Source: CAZSXU01 sp964610505 (lineage in GTDB: Bacteria > Arandabacterota > Arandabacteria > JAGLYR01). Taken from it: a stretch of DNA of 64,000 nt. The stretch spans positions 1-64,000 of the forward strand of contig CAZSXU010000009.1 in NCBI GenBank assembly GCA_964610505.1, given 5' to 3'. The notes beneath the pieces were generated by a model. It ran no database searches, was not told where the DNA came from, and was given only the letters and a program-made list of their open reading frames with translations. A program made the translations under genes and the position numbers. This document shows positions 18,618 to 27,790 of the stretch, piece by piece. Each line of letters opens with the position of its first letter. Positions within the stretch are counted from its first letter, which is position 1.

Positions 18618-19577
18618 TCAAGCTTCGAAGTAGCGAATCACGCTCTCGATGATCTGTTCCAGGCTGACCCTCGGTTCGTACCCGATCAAGTCCCTGATCT
18701 TGCCGAGATCCGGAACACGTCGTTGCATGTCTTGAAACCCCTGCTCGTACGCTTTCTCATAGGGGATGTGATCGATGGAGGAATTGCTCCCCGTCATCGT
18801 CTTGATCTTCTTTGCGAGGCCATCAATCGTGATTTCCTGTTCGCTGCCGATGTTGAAAATCTCGCCCACGGCCTTCTCGTTCACGGCCAGACCCAGGACC
18901 GCGCGGACCACGTCCTCCACGGCGGTGAAGCAGCGGCTCTGCTTGCCGTTGCCGTAGACCGTGATGGGATTGCCCAGGAGACATTGTCTGACGAATCTGG
19001 GAATCACCATGCCGTACTGGCCCGTCTGCCGCGGGCCGCAGGTATTGAAGCAGCGCACGATGGTAACCGGGAGCTTTTTCTCCCGGTAGTACGCGAGAGC
19101 CAGGATCTCGTCAATGGCCTTGGCCGAGGCGTAGCTCCACCGGTTGATCGTCGTCGGGCCCAGCAGCCGGTCGTGCTCCTCATGGAAGGGAATGGAGTTC
19201 GCCTTTCCGTACACCTCGGACGACGAAAACAGAATCACTTTCGTCTTCCGCCGGTTGGCCACCTCCAGAACCACTTCGGTGCCGCGGATATTGATCTGGA
19301 GCGATTTGAGCATGTTCTCAATCACATACTCAACACCCACGGCGGCGGCCAGATGAAAGATCACGTCCACACCGTCCGCAAGGCGCGCCATCACGCTCTC
19401 ATCCAGGATGGTGTCGATGGTGTATTCGAACCGAGGATGGTCCTCCAGATGCGCAATGTTATCGAAGCTCCCGGTCGAGAGATCATCGATCACGCGCACC
19501 TCCGCCTCGCGATCCAGCAATCCCTCCACCAGGTGCGATCCGATGAATCCCGCACCTCCTGTCACCAATGCTCTCAT
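18618..19577 (-). CDS. NAD-dependent sugar-nucleotide epimerase/dehydratase
   Basis: An extended short-chain dehydrogenase: VTGGAGFIGSHL at the N-terminus, LFSSSEVYG, and the catalytic Tyr/Lys in YASAKAIDE (about residues 148-156). It resembles UDP-glucose 4-epimerases and UDP-glucuronate-modifying enzymes; the substrate cannot be fixed from sequence. The ATG at 19577 follows a GAGGAAGG site. It lies between the acetyltransferase and the WecA-like gene. Confidence 0.85.
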   Translation of the reverse strand: MRALVTGGAGFIGSHLVEGLLDREAEVRVIDDLSTGSFDNIAHLEDHPRFEYTIDTILDESVMARLADGVDVIFHLAAAVGVEYVIENMLKSLQINIRGTEVVLEVANRRKTKVILFSSSEVYGKANSIPFHEEHDRLLGPTTINRWSYASAKAIDEILALAYYREKKLPVTIVRCFNTCGPRQTGQYGMVIPRFVRQCLLGNPITVYGNGKQSRCFTAVEDVVRAVLGLAVNEKAVGEIFNIGSEQEITIDGLAKKIKTMTGSNSSIDHIPYEKAYEQGFQDMQRRVPDLGKIRDLIGYEPRVSLEQIIESVIRYFEA

Positions 19578-19658
19578 CTCAACGACCGCCTTCCTCACCC
19601 GTTCTCAATAACCTCACCCCAGTCCGGAAGCACGATCGGAGTCCGTCCCGGACCCAAC

Positions 19659-20405
19659 CTACCGATCTTCCTTAGGCAGGCGCTGCTCCTCGGGGGTATC
19701 CCGCAGCTCGTGCGCGGGGACCCCGACATAGACCTTGTACGGAGGAACGTCCCTCACGGCCACGGCACCGGCACCCACCACGGCATCCTCGCCGATCACA
19801 ATACCGGGGAGCAGAACCGCGTTGGCGCCCACCCTCGCGCCCCGTTTCAGGTGCGGTCCCTTGGTGTACTTGAACCGCTCCTCGGTTCGCCCGAGGAAAT
19901 TGTCATTCGACGTCGTCACCATAGGAGCGACAAAGCAGAGATCTTCAATGATCGAGCGGGCGGTGATGTAGCAACCGGTCTCCAACTTCACCCTCGACCC
20001 CACCTCACACAGGTTCTCGATGGCGACTCCCCGCCCGACGATCGTGGCGTCTCCGACTTTCACGTTCTCGCGAATCGTCGCCAGATCCGCCACGAGAATC
20101 TTCTTCCCCAGTCTACACCCGGCATAGATCACGACGGATGTTCCGATGATGCATTCATCACCGATCTCCGCCGGGGCCAGTGCATCCTCCACCTTCAGCG
20201 TGCTGAAAGCCGCCCGCATCGGCTGCTTGCCGATCACGACATTGTCGTCGATCCGGACTCCGGCGCCGATGGTCGTCCCCTTGTGGAGTACGACGTTGTG
20301 CCCGATGACGGTATTGTTCCCAACGACCACGCCCGCCTCGACGAGTGTGTTCTTCCCAAGTTGCACGCCACCGCCGAGCTTTGCCGTTGGGTCAACTTCG
20401 GCCAT
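19659..20405 (-). CDS. left-handed beta-helix acetyltransferase, WlbB/WbpD-like
   Basis: The 248 residues are built of hexapeptide repeats (IGAGVR, IGKQPM, VGDATI, VGANAV, IGEDAV, VGAGAV), the mark of trimeric left-handed beta-helix acyltransferases. The TTSNDNFLG and VPPYKVYVGVPA segments fit sugar-nucleotide N-acetyltransferases such as WlbB/WbpD, which acetylate UDP-3-amino-glucuronate. The upstream Gfo/Idh-type dehydrogenase is the usual partner in that pathway, so production of a diacetamido-uronate is plausible. No aminotransferase (WlbC type) is seen nearby. Confidence 0.82.
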   Translation of the reverse strand: MAEVDPTAKLGGGVQLGKNTLVEAGVVVGNNTVIGHNVVLHKGTTIGAGVRIDDNVVIGKQPMRAAFSTLKVEDALAPAEIGDECIIGTSVVIYAGCRLGKKILVADLATIRENVKVGDATIVGRGVAIENLCEVGSRVKLETGCYITARSIIEDLCFVAPMVTTSNDNFLGRTEERFKYTKGPHLKRGARVGANAVLLPGIVIGEDAVVGAGAVAVRDVPPYKVYVGVPAHELRDTPEEQRLPKEDR

Positions 20406-20450
20406 GATGCATCCGCCTCACTCTCAGGGCTCCGCCGGTCTCCAGCGGTC

Positions 20451-21458
20451 TCATTCGATGATCACTCGCCCGCCGTGCTCCCCCAGCGACCGGTCCGCCG
20501 CTTCCAACACTTTGAGTACCCGTAGGCCGTCCTCACCATCGGTGAGGGGTTGGGTCCCTTCTCGCACGCAATTCAGGAAATGCTGGCACTCCACTTTCAG
20601 AGGTTCGGTCAAACTGAGCTTGGGAATCCAGATATCCCCGACGCGGATGGTCAGAGACTCACCATAGTCCTTGTAGGACGGCACGTAGTTCACGCCCTTG
20701 TCGTAGATCCGGACTTTCTCCGTAACTTCCGTGTCGTCCAGCACGGCCATCTTCTCGCTGCCCACGACGGTGGTTCTGCGAACCTTGTGCGGATCCAACC
20801 AGCTGACGTGGATGTGAGCGACGATCTTCTCCGAAAATTCGAGGATCAGGAATCCCACGTCCTCCACGCCCTCGCGCAAATAGGATTGGCCGACCGCCAC
20901 CACCGACGTCGGCATCCGCCCGACCAGGTACAGGACGATTGAGATGTCGTGCGGCGCGAAGCTCCACAACGCGTTTTCTTCCCTGCGAACCTTTCCCAAG
21001 TTGACACGCGTGCAGTAGATGTAGCGCAGTTCACCGAGAGAATCGTCGTCCAGGTATCCCTTGAGGGCCTGGTAGGCCCCGTGATATCTGAGCAGATGGC
21101 CGACCATCAGAACCAGGCCTTGCTTGTTCCCCAGATCCGCCATCTCCCGGCCCTGATCGTAGGACATGGCCAGGGGCTTCTCCACCAGAAGATGCTTGCC
21201 GGCCGACAGTGCGTTCATTCCGATCTCGTAATGCGTATCCGACGATGTCGCCACAACCACGGCGTCCAATTTCGGATCGTCCAGTACTTCACGATAGTCC
21301 TTCGAGAACTTCACATGAGGGTAGATTTTCGCGATTTTGTCAAATCGGGACGGATCCTTGTCGCAAACTCTCACCAATGAGGCATCCGGAAGCTCGTCCA
21401 GGATTCGGACGAAGTTAGGCCCCCAGTACCCGATGCCGATGATACCAACGTTGGTCAC
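20451..21458 (-). CDS. Gfo/Idh/MocA-family oxidoreductase, WlbA/WbpB-like
   Basis: A 335-residue NAD(P)-dependent sugar dehydrogenase. It has a Rossmann start VGIIGIGYWGPN, VEKPLAMS with the catalytic Lys of the EKP motif (about residues 93-96), and a C-terminal alpha/beta domain. With the downstream acetyltransferase it resembles the WlbA/WlbB (WbpB/WbpD) steps that build UDP-2,3-diacetamido-uronates. It starts with GTG 8 bases after GGGAG and is first in a four-gene unit behind the promoter at 21505-21533. Confidence 0.85.
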   Translation of the reverse strand: MTNVGIIGIGYWGPNFVRILDELPDASLVRVCDKDPSRFDKIAKIYPHVKFSKDYREVLDDPKLDAVVVATSSDTHYEIGMNALSAGKHLLVEKPLAMSYDQGREMADLGNKQGLVLMVGHLLRYHGAYQALKGYLDDDSLGELRYIYCTRVNLGKVRREENALWSFAPHDISIVLYLVGRMPTSVVAVGQSYLREGVEDVGFLILEFSEKIVAHIHVSWLDPHKVRRTTVVGSEKMAVLDDTEVTEKVRIYDKGVNYVPSYKDYGESLTIRVGDIWIPKLSLTEPLKVECQHFLNCVREGTQPLTDGEDGLRVLKVLEAADRSLGEHGGRVIIE

Positions 21459-21504
21459 TCGAAAACTCCCATTCTGGTCTTACGTTAGAGATATCTTGCG
21501 AGGC

Positions 21505-21533
21505 ATCATACGCCACTCGTCGGTTTCACGCAA
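21505..21533 (-). promoter_or_regulatory. sigma70-type promoter for the dehydrogenase/acetyltransferase/epimerase/WecA unit
   Basis: TTGCGT (21528-21533) and TATGAT (21505-21510) are spaced by 17 bp on the minus strand. The predicted leader is about 40 nt. This separates the unit from the upstream ugd/SLBB operon. Confidence 0.6.
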
Positions 21534-21574
21534 GAAAAAGCGTCTTCCTTACCGCCGGGCGTTCGAACCCCGCT

Positions 21575-23191
21575 CTAGTCTGCCAGGGCGCGATCCACCA
21601 CCAGGTAGACCGTGGCCAGTTCCGCCATCACGCGAGTTAGATCTTTGAACAACGGCCACCATTCGATTTCGCGCTTCTCGGGCACCCAAATCGTGTCTCC
21701 CGGCTCCAGAACCTTCACGTCCTCCGGCCACTTCCACTCTCCGGAACTCACCTTGATGACGCGTGCCTTGCCCCGGTTGGCGTTCCACGCGTAACCTCCG
21801 GCTTGGGAGATGTAGTAGCCGACATCCTTGTCGGGAGCGTAGATCACGTGCCCGGGACTCGCGATCGCGCCTTCGACGGCCACTGTCAAGGGTTTTCGGG
21901 GCACGTTAATCTCGTCTCGATTCCTCAGGACGAGATCGTGACTCTTGTCGTCCTCGAGGAACAGCTTCTCGAAGTCCACCACCATCTGCCCGTGGCGTTC
22001 CCGCGATCGGAACTTGAAGTATTCGTATTCCGTCTTGGTCATGTCGGCCACCGGCATGTTCTTCAGGCGGAGGAATTCCTGATCCACCACCGTGTCGCGT
22101 TCGGTCCGCATCACCGTAGCCTCGCGAAGCGCCGCCAATGCGGTGAATCCTCCCGCCCTCCCGATGACGTCCGAGAGAAGGTCGCGATCCTCCTCAATGG
22201 CATACCAGCCGGGGTAACGCACCTCGCCCAGGACCAGCACGGCGTTTTCCTCATGCCACTTGGGGATCGCTCGAACATAGAGCCGGTCCCCGTTTCGGAG
22301 AACCAAGTGCGTGTCCGGGGCCCCCGCCCGGTTGTTCCCGCCCAGATCCAGCAGCCGGCGCTCCGACCTGGATGGATCGGTCTCCCGGAAGCGTTCGAGC
22401 TCCACGTTTCCCAGCGAGGCCTCAGGTTCCAACCCACCGGCCAGCGCGAGGATACCGGCGATGGTCTCCCCGGGTCGAAGCTCGATCTGCCCGGGCCGGA
22501 ACACCGAACCGAGGACTCGAACCGCCGCCGCCAGGGGCGGCACCCGAACGACATCCCCTTCGAGGAGCAGCGGATTGCAGTCCAGGCATCCCAGGACCTC
22601 ATAGGACACAAGGTCCACCGGAATCACCTCGCCCGTTCGCCGCAGGACGGTGATGTTTCGCCGGGAACCGATGGACGTCACCCCACCGGCCATCGTAATC
22701 ACACCGGCCACTCGCTCGACGGCGGAGGTGACGTACGTGGCGGGTAAGTCCACCTCCCCCAGGACGTGGACCTTGAATTCCCGGATGCTCGACAGCTGAA
22801 TCCGGATCACTACGTTGCGGAGATAGGGCGACAGGGCACGACGGACCGCCGCCTCCGCCTCGTCCACCGTCATCCCACTCACAAGCAGGGGACCCGCCGG
22901 ATCCAGAAGCACTCTGCCCTCGGCCGTAATGTCCAGGGTCGTGACCTCGACGCGCTCCCCCGAGAGCCAAAGGGTCAATTGGTCCCCGGGACCCAACCGG
23001 TAAGTGGAGCGATCAATCTCCCCCTCCAGAGGTAGCGTGCTCACCTCGGGCCGCTCTCGGAGTTCACCGCCGGATGCCTCCGCCGGCCACGGGCCGGCCG
23101 GGAATTGCGCGACGGCGGATCCCGCGCCCACAACGCCGATCCCAACACACGCCACAGCCACAACGAACCCTGTTCTGCCCATCATCGCCAT
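21575..23191 (-). CDS. Wza-type polysaccharide export protein with SLBB domains
   Basis: After a signal peptide (FVVAVACVGIGVVGAGSAVAQ), the protein has a poly-export domain (YRLGPGDQLTLWLSGE, about residues 45-130) and several SLBB beta-grasp repeats (VHVLGEV-LPATY, VLGSVFRPGQIEL, VLVLGEVRYPGWY, VAVEGAIASPGH). A hydrophobic C-terminal helix (VMAELATVYLVV) may cross the outer membrane as in Wza. It would export a capsule or exopolysaccharide. I chose the ATG at 23191; a GTG at 23224 would overlap the previous gene. Its 538 residues exceed E. coli Wza, and it lacks a clear lipobox. Confidence 0.85.
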   Translation of the reverse strand: MAMMGRTGFVVAVACVGIGVVGAGSAVAQFPAGPWPAEASGGELRERPEVSTLPLEGEIDRSTYRLGPGDQLTLWLSGERVEVTTLDITAEGRVLLDPAGPLLVSGMTVDEAEAAVRRALSPYLRNVVIRIQLSSIREFKVHVLGEVDLPATYVTSAVERVAGVITMAGGVTSIGSRRNITVLRRTGEVIPVDLVSYEVLGCLDCNPLLLEGDVVRVPPLAAAVRVLGSVFRPGQIELRPGETIAGILALAGGLEPEASLGNVELERFRETDPSRSERRLLDLGGNNRAGAPDTHLVLRNGDRLYVRAIPKWHEENAVLVLGEVRYPGWYAIEEDRDLLSDVIGRAGGFTALAALREATVMRTERDTVVDQEFLRLKNMPVADMTKTEYEYFKFRSRERHGQMVVDFEKLFLEDDKSHDLVLRNRDEINVPRKPLTVAVEGAIASPGHVIYAPDKDVGYYISQAGGYAWNANRGKARVIKVSSGEWKWPEDVKVLEPGDTIWVPEKREIEWWPLFKDLTRVMAELATVYLVVDRALAD

Positions 23192-23213
23192 CTCAATCCG
23201 AGGACCCGCCCGG

Positions 23214-24146
23214 CTATTCCCCACGGGCCCTGAAGTCCTCGATCGTCAACCGCAGCCCTTCCCGCAGAGGCACTTTCGGCTCCCACCCCAGAATCTCCCT
23301 GGCCTTTGTGATGTCGGGCCGCCGCACCTTGGGATCGTCCTCGGGCAACGGCTCTTCGACGAGGGCACTTTCGCTCCCCACCAGATCCAGCACTTCCCGG
23401 GCCAGATCGAGCACCGTTCTCTCGGACGGATTCCCCAGATTCACAGGTTCCACCGTATCGGAAGACAAGAGCCTGTAGAGCCCCTCCACCAGATCCCCCA
23501 CGAAACAGAAACTGCGCGTCTGTTTGCCGTCTCCAAAGACGGTCAAGGATTCCCCCGCCAGCGCCTGCCGGATAAAGGTGGGAACGACTCGCCCGTCCCG
23601 TGCCCTCATTCTCGGTCCATAGGTGTTGAAGATCCGCGCGATTCGGGTCTCCACTCCGTGATACCGATGGTAGGCGAAAGCCATGGCCTCCGCGAACCGT
23701 TTGGCCTCGTCGTAGACCCCCCTGGGCCCGATCGGATTGACGTGTCCCCAGTACGTCTCGACCTGCGGGTGGACGGCAGGATCGCCATACACCTCAGAGG
23801 ACGAAGCCAGCAGAAACCGCGCCTTCTTTTCCTTGGCCAGGCCCAGCGCCTTGTGAGTTCCCAGAGCGCCCACTTTCAGAGTCTGGATGGGCAGCTCGAG
23901 ATAGTCGATGGGGCTTGCGGGCGAGGCGAAATGCAGCACGGCGTCCAGATTACCCGAAATAAAGATATACTCGGTCACGTCGTGTTTCACGAACTTGAAG
24001 CGTTCGTGTCCCGCAAGGTGTTCGATGTTGCGGATCGCCCCGGTGACGAGATTGTCCATGCCGATGACCGTGTGCCCCTTCTCGAGGAGATGGTCACAGA
24101 GATGAGAACCCAGGAATCCGGCCGCCCCGGTCACAAGAACACGCAT
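23214..24146 (-). CDS. UDP-glucuronate decarboxylase-like (UXS) enzyme
   Basis: An extended SDR of 310 residues. VTGAAGFLGSHLCDHLL binds NAD, and HFASPASPIDY, LLASSSEVYGDP and YDEAKRFAEA are the signatures of UDP-xylose synthases. UXS converts UDP-glucuronate, the product of Ugd encoded at the head of the same operon, to UDP-xylose, which fits. The ATG at 24146 overlaps the rmlB stop by one base (TGATG). Confidence 0.88.
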   Translation of the reverse strand: MRVLVTGAAGFLGSHLCDHLLEKGHTVIGMDNLVTGAIRNIEHLAGHERFKFVKHDVTEYIFISGNLDAVLHFASPASPIDYLELPIQTLKVGALGTHKALGLAKEKKARFLLASSSEVYGDPAVHPQVETYWGHVNPIGPRGVYDEAKRFAEAMAFAYHRYHGVETRIARIFNTYGPRMRARDGRVVPTFIRQALAGESLTVFGDGKQTRSFCFVGDLVEGLYRLLSSDTVEPVNLGNPSERTVLDLAREVLDLVGSESALVEEPLPEDDPKVRRPDITKAREILGWEPKVPLREGLRLTIEDFRARGE

Positions 24147-25171
24147 CAGCTCTTCTCCAGCCCCCGCCTGTCGACGTAGTGCTTGCGGTAGTACGCCTCG
24201 AACTCGCCCGACCGAAGCCGGGTCCACCAGGCCTCGTTCTCACGATACCAGCGGACCGTCCGCCCCATGCCTTCGTTGACGGCCACCTGCGGTTCCCAGC
24301 CCAGTTCAGCCCGGATCCGCCCGGTGTTGACCGCGTGCCGAAGGATGTGACCCGGCCGATCCTCGACCCTCACGATCCGGTCTTTTCCCAGATTGAGCTC
24401 GGCCAGGATCAGGTCGGCGATCTCCAGAATGCTCAGCTCCTCGCCCGTGCCGATGTTGTACACGGTTTCTTTCAGGGTGCCGGCCTGGAGGATCATTTCC
24501 AGCGCGCGGCAGTGGTCCTCCACGTAGATCCAATCCCGGGTGTTCTTTCCCGTTCCATAGACCGGCATCTGCTCGCCCCTGAGGGCGTTCGTGACAAACA
24601 GCGGAATCATCTTCTCGGGGTACTGGTTGGGTCCATAGTTGTTCGTACAACGAGTGACGACAACCGGCATCCCGTAGGTCGCCCAGTAGGAAAAGGCCAG
24701 GCGATCCCCGCCCGCCTTGGAAGCCGCATACGGGGATTTGGGCTCGAGCGTGGCGTCCTCTCGGCACGGCTCGGCGTGAGCCTCGCCGTACACTTCGTCG
24801 GTGGACACGTGGAGGAACCGGTCCAGCCCGTGGGCGCGGGCGCTCTCCAGGAGCACGTAAACACCGAACACATCCGTCATCACGAAACTGCCGGCTTCCT
24901 CAATGGACCGGTCGACGTGCGTCTCGGCCGCGAAGTTCACCAGGAAATCGCACTCCTTGACCAGGGGATCCACCACGGAGCGATCGCAGATATCCCCTTT
25001 CACGAACCGAAATCCGGGATGACCGTCCAACTCCACGAGGTTGTCCAGCGTCCCCGCGTACGTGAGCTTGTCGATTACGGTAATCTGCCACGCGGGATGT
25101 TCCCTGGCGATACGGCGGGCAAAGTTGCTGCCGATGAATCCGGCGCCACCCGTGATCAGAATCTTTGCCAT
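24146..25171 (-). CDS. rmlB: dTDP-glucose 4,6-dehydratase
   Basis: RmlB makes dTDP-4-keto-6-deoxyglucose, the precursor of rhamnose and other deoxysugars. It shows ITGGAGFIGSNF, NFAAETHVDRSI, STDEVYGE, the catalytic YAASKAGGD, and RCTNNYGPNQYPEKMIPLF. At 341 residues it has standard length. The ATG at 25171 follows AGGAG; an open extension upstream lacks homology. No rmlA or rmlD is present in the window. Confidence 0.93.
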   Translation of the reverse strand: MAKILITGGAGFIGSNFARRIAREHPAWQITVIDKLTYAGTLDNLVELDGHPGFRFVKGDICDRSVVDPLVKECDFLVNFAAETHVDRSIEEAGSFVMTDVFGVYVLLESARAHGLDRFLHVSTDEVYGEAHAEPCREDATLEPKSPYAASKAGGDRLAFSYWATYGMPVVVTRCTNNYGPNQYPEKMIPLFVTNALRGEQMPVYGTGKNTRDWIYVEDHCRALEMILQAGTLKETVYNIGTGEELSILEIADLILAELNLGKDRIVRVEDRPGHILRHAVNTGRIRAELGWEPQVAVNEGMGRTVRWYRENEAWWTRLRSGEFEAYYRKHYVDRRGLEKS

Positions 25172-25359
25172 GGAATCCCCAATCTCCTGTTCCAGCCCTC
25201 GAACCCTCGAGCGACGGATCGCGATGGAGCCATCGCCCTGAATGGAATGCACTCACCCGGACCCACCGCTTGCTCTATGGCTCCATTTGCCCGGCCCGGT
25301 CATCCGGGTCCCTTCAAAAGGAACCCCGGCCTCCTCGAGGAGGAACCGCATGACCCACA
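25172..25359. other. intergenic spacer inside the ugd operon with palindromes
   Basis: The 188-base spacer between the RmlC-like gene and rmlB holds a perfect palindrome CCTCCTCGAGGAGG (25329-25342), a CCCGG-TCAT-CCGGG hairpin, and short ATGGAGCCAT/AATGGAGC-type repeats like those near 460-560. On the minus strand the palindrome precedes a weak T-run (CCTTTTG), so partial termination is possible. Confidence 0.4.
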
Positions 25360-25815
25360 CTACCCATCCTGTCTCGCCCAGGAGTACGGAACCTGACCCG
25401 AATGAGGGTCGATGCGGTACTCGTCGGGCCGCGAATGCTCATACGGGCGGGTGGGGCAGTTGATCAGATAGCCCGGCTCAGTGCTGATGGCCTTCACCCC
25501 ATGCACGACCAGGGGAGGGATTTTGACCAGCATCAGATTCGTCTCCCCCATGAAGAACTCGTTGACCTCACCGAAGGTCGGCGACTCCTCACGACCGTCG
25601 TACAGAACGACCTTGAGCATTCCCCGGACCACACAGAAATGGTCGGTCTGGAGTTTGTGGTAGTGCCATCCCTTGACCACTCCGGGATACGCCACCGAGA
25701 CGTAGACCTGTCCGAATGCTTCGAAAACCTCCTCATCCGAACGCAGAATCTCCGCCAGCCAACCGCGCTCGTCGTGATGCGCAACCAGCCGCTTGATCTT
25801 GACACCATCAATCAT
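25360..25815 (-). CDS. RmlC-like cupin (dTDP-4-dehydrorhamnose 3,5-epimerase related)
   Basis: The 151-residue cupin has VSVAYPGVVKGWHYHKLQTD and VVRGMLKVVLYDGR, then KIPPLVVHGVKAIS: the fold and key His of the RmlC superfamily. Classic RmlC has GLHY in place of GWHYH, so this belongs to a divergent branch often found in polysaccharide loci; exact substrate unknown. The ATG at 25815 has GAGG 6 bases upstream; one at 25833 is possible. Confidence 0.78.
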   Translation of the reverse strand: MIDGVKIKRLVAHHDERGWLAEILRSDEEVFEAFGQVYVSVAYPGVVKGWHYHKLQTDHFCVVRGMLKVVLYDGREESPTFGEVNEFFMGETNLMLVKIPPLVVHGVKAISTEPGYLINCPTRPYEHSRPDEYRIDPHSGQVPYSWARQDG

Positions 25816-25878
25816 GTGATCCTCGCTCCCCATGCACCCGCGTGCTCATGCAAGAATCCCTCGACCCGGCCCTCCGGG

Positions 25879-27183
25879 CTACGGCCTCCCAACGCTGACG
25901 TACGTAATCCCCAGGGCCCGAACCGCCTCGGGTTCGTAAACGTTCCGGCAGTCGACGAGGATGGGGGTCCGCATGCGGTCTCTCATCCGTTCGAGATCCA
26001 GTTCCCGGAACTCATTCCACTCCGTTACCAGCACCACACAGTCCGCCCCGTCGCCCGCCTGATACGGATCCTCACAGGTCACAAGATCCGGCAACACCTT
26101 CTTGGCTTCCTCCCTCGCCTCCGGGTCGAAGGCGACGATGTCCGCCCCCGCGTCCAACAGCCCCCGGATCAGCGTCAGTGACGGCGCTTCCCGCATGTCG
26201 TCGGTCTTCGGTTTGAAAGCGAGTCCAAGAATGGCCACGCGCTTGCCGACCGGATCCCCGAGCGCCGCCTTGACTTTCTCGATCATCTTCTGCTTCTGCC
26301 GTTCGTTGACCTGCATTGCGGCGCTTACGATATCGACCCGAGCGCCGTTGGATTCCGCCGTCTGAATCAAGGCCCGGACGTCCTTGGGAAAACAGGAGCC
26401 GCCGTAGCCGGCTCCCGCCTGCAGGAACTCGGGACCGATGCGGCCGTCCAGCCCCATAGCCTTGGCCACCACGGTAACGTCCGCCTCGAGAGTCTCGCAG
26501 ATACCGGCGATTTCATTCGCAAAAGAGATCTTCGTGGCCAGAAACGCGTTGGACGCGTACTTGATCATCTCGGCGGTCCGGATCGTGGTCCGGACCAGAG
26601 GGACACCCAGAAGCGTGAGCGGTCGATAGATGTCCGCCAGTACGTTCATTGCCCTTTCGTTCGATGCGCCGATGACGATGCGGTCCGGCTTCATGAAATC
26701 TTCGATGGCCGATCCCTCCCGCAGGAACTCCGGATTGGACACCACGTCAAACTCGAAGGGCTGGGACTGGCTCTCGCGAATCCAGCCCTCGATCAGACCT
26801 CCGGTGCCGCACGGGACGGTACTCTTGGAAACCACGACCTTGTAGCCCGTCATCGTCAGGCCGATCGATCGAGCCACCTCCTCGACCTGGCTCAGATCCG
26901 CGTCCCCCTCGTAGGTGGAGGGCGTGCCGACCGCAATGAAGATCACCTCGGAATCGCGAATGGCCTCCTCCACCTGTGTGGTGAACTGCAGGCGGCCCCG
27001 CTGGGCGTTGGTGCGCACGAATTCCGCAAGCCCAGGTTCGTAGAACGGCACTTCGTAACGGTTCAGAGATTCGATCTTCTTCTCGTCGACATCGACATTG
27101 ATGACTTGATTCCCGAAATCCGCCAGACAGGCCCCTGTCACCAGACCCACGTAGCCCGTCCCCATGACACAGACGTTATGCAT
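25879..27183 (-). CDS. ugd: UDP-glucose 6-dehydrogenase
   Basis: Ugd oxidises UDP-glucose to UDP-glucuronate. The 434-residue protein has the NAD loop MGTGYVGLVTG, VAVGTPS-type region (FIAVGTPSTYEGD), SKSTVPCGT, the catalytic cysteine in GYGGSCFPKDV (about residue 255), and LGLAFKPKTDDMREAPS. It heads an operon with the UXS gene that uses its product. The start is the ATG at 27183 with GGAGGG upstream; the leader has attenuator-like features (see 27207-27243). Confidence 0.95.
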   Translation of the reverse strand: MHNVCVMGTGYVGLVTGACLADFGNQVINVDVDEKKIESLNRYEVPFYEPGLAEFVRTNAQRGRLQFTTQVEEAIRDSEVIFIAVGTPSTYEGDADLSQVEEVARSIGLTMTGYKVVVSKSTVPCGTGGLIEGWIRESQSQPFEFDVVSNPEFLREGSAIEDFMKPDRIVIGASNERAMNVLADIYRPLTLLGVPLVRTTIRTAEMIKYASNAFLATKISFANEIAGICETLEADVTVVAKAMGLDGRIGPEFLQAGAGYGGSCFPKDVRALIQTAESNGARVDIVSAAMQVNERQKQKMIEKVKAALGDPVGKRVAILGLAFKPKTDDMREAPSLTLIRGLLDAGADIVAFDPEAREEAKKVLPDLVTCEDPYQAGDGADCVVLVTEWNEFRELDLERMRDRMRTPILVDCRNVYEPEAVRALGITYVSVGRP

Positions 27184-27206
27184 TGCCGGAACGCCCTCCT
27201 GCACAG

Positions 27207-27243
27207 CCCGGTTGGAAAACGAAAACCCGGTCGTGGAACCGGG
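27207..27243 (-). promoter_or_regulatory. ugd leader with two mutually exclusive hairpins (attenuator candidate)
   Basis: On the minus strand CCCGGT (243-238) can pair with ACCGGG at 231-226, forming a hairpin followed by TTTTCGTTTT, which looks like an intrinsic terminator. The same CCCGGTT can instead pair with AACCGGG at 213-207, seven pairs, which would remove the terminator. It lies between the promoter and the ugd start codon. Regulation by this switch is inference. Confidence 0.5.
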
Positions 27244-27261
27244 ATGGAAGTAAACCGATGA

Positions 27262-27291
27262 ATCTTACCGCCCGCGGGCGCTCTCTGTCAA
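27262..27291 (-). promoter_or_regulatory. sigma70-type promoter of the ugd operon with palindromic spacer
   Basis: A consensus TTGACA (27286-27291) and TAAGAT (27262-27267) are 18 bp apart on the minus strand. The spacer contains a perfect 12-bp palindrome CGCCCGCGGGCG (27269-27280), a possible operator. The predicted start is near 27255, about 70 nt before ugd. Confidence 0.68.
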
Positions 27292-27386
27292 TGGCTTTTT
27301 CCATAATTTCAAGCTGTATAGCCTGTTAGGTGAAAGGAGATAAGTCTGCGGCCACAGGTTCCACGGATTCAGGAGAGCGACCCGGC

Positions 27387-27790
27387 AAGGTCACGAAGAT
27401 GGGGTCTTGGGCTCGAGCGAATGCCCCGTGAGATAGAGAGGAGAAAGGTGAAAGGTGAGAGGCGGAAACCCATACGGCCGAGAGCCGGAACACACAATCC
27501 TGGGTCGGCCGCGGGGAAGGTCCGCCGGAGCGACGACAGGGCGAGGGATCTTTCAACGCCATGGGTTGCCACCCTCCTCGCCGATTCCAATCCCCCATTC
27601 TCGCCGTGGAGGAGAGACGCCGGACCTTTCCCGCGGCAAGAGACCCGATCGGCACGCCGCAAGGTGACGAAGATGGGGTCTTGGGCTCGAGCGAATGCCC
27701 CGTGAGATAGAGAGGAGAAAGGTGAAAGGTGAGAGGCGGAAACCCATACGGCCGAGAGCCGGAACACACAATCCTGGGTCGGCCGCGGGG
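27387..27790. repeat. 130-bp direct repeat pair flanking structured element copy B
   Basis: Bases 27387-27516 and 27661-27790 are identical except for one base and are offset by 274 bp. Each contains the heptad-like run GAAAGGT-GAAAGGT-GAGAGGC and ends in GGCCGCGGGG, the left arm of the structured element at 27508-27637. The second copy lacks the rest of the element. No gene is supported here. Confidence 0.85.
27508..27637. repeat. structured intergenic element, copy B
   Basis: A 130-bp imperfect palindrome. Outer stem: 27508-27528 with 27618-27637 (GCCGCGGGGAAGGTCC against its near complement). Second stem: GGCGAG (27540-27545) with CTCGCC (27600-27605). Central hairpin: GGGT-TGCC-ACCC (27563-27574). 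The inner string CTTTCAACGCC is shared with the other copies. It lies between the M6-like gene and the ugd promoter. Confidence 0.8.

Noticed and set aside
27508..27637. Integron attC site
   Set aside because: The palindrome is about the right size, but no GTTRRRY/RYYYAAC boxes sit at its ends and no integrase or cassette genes are present.
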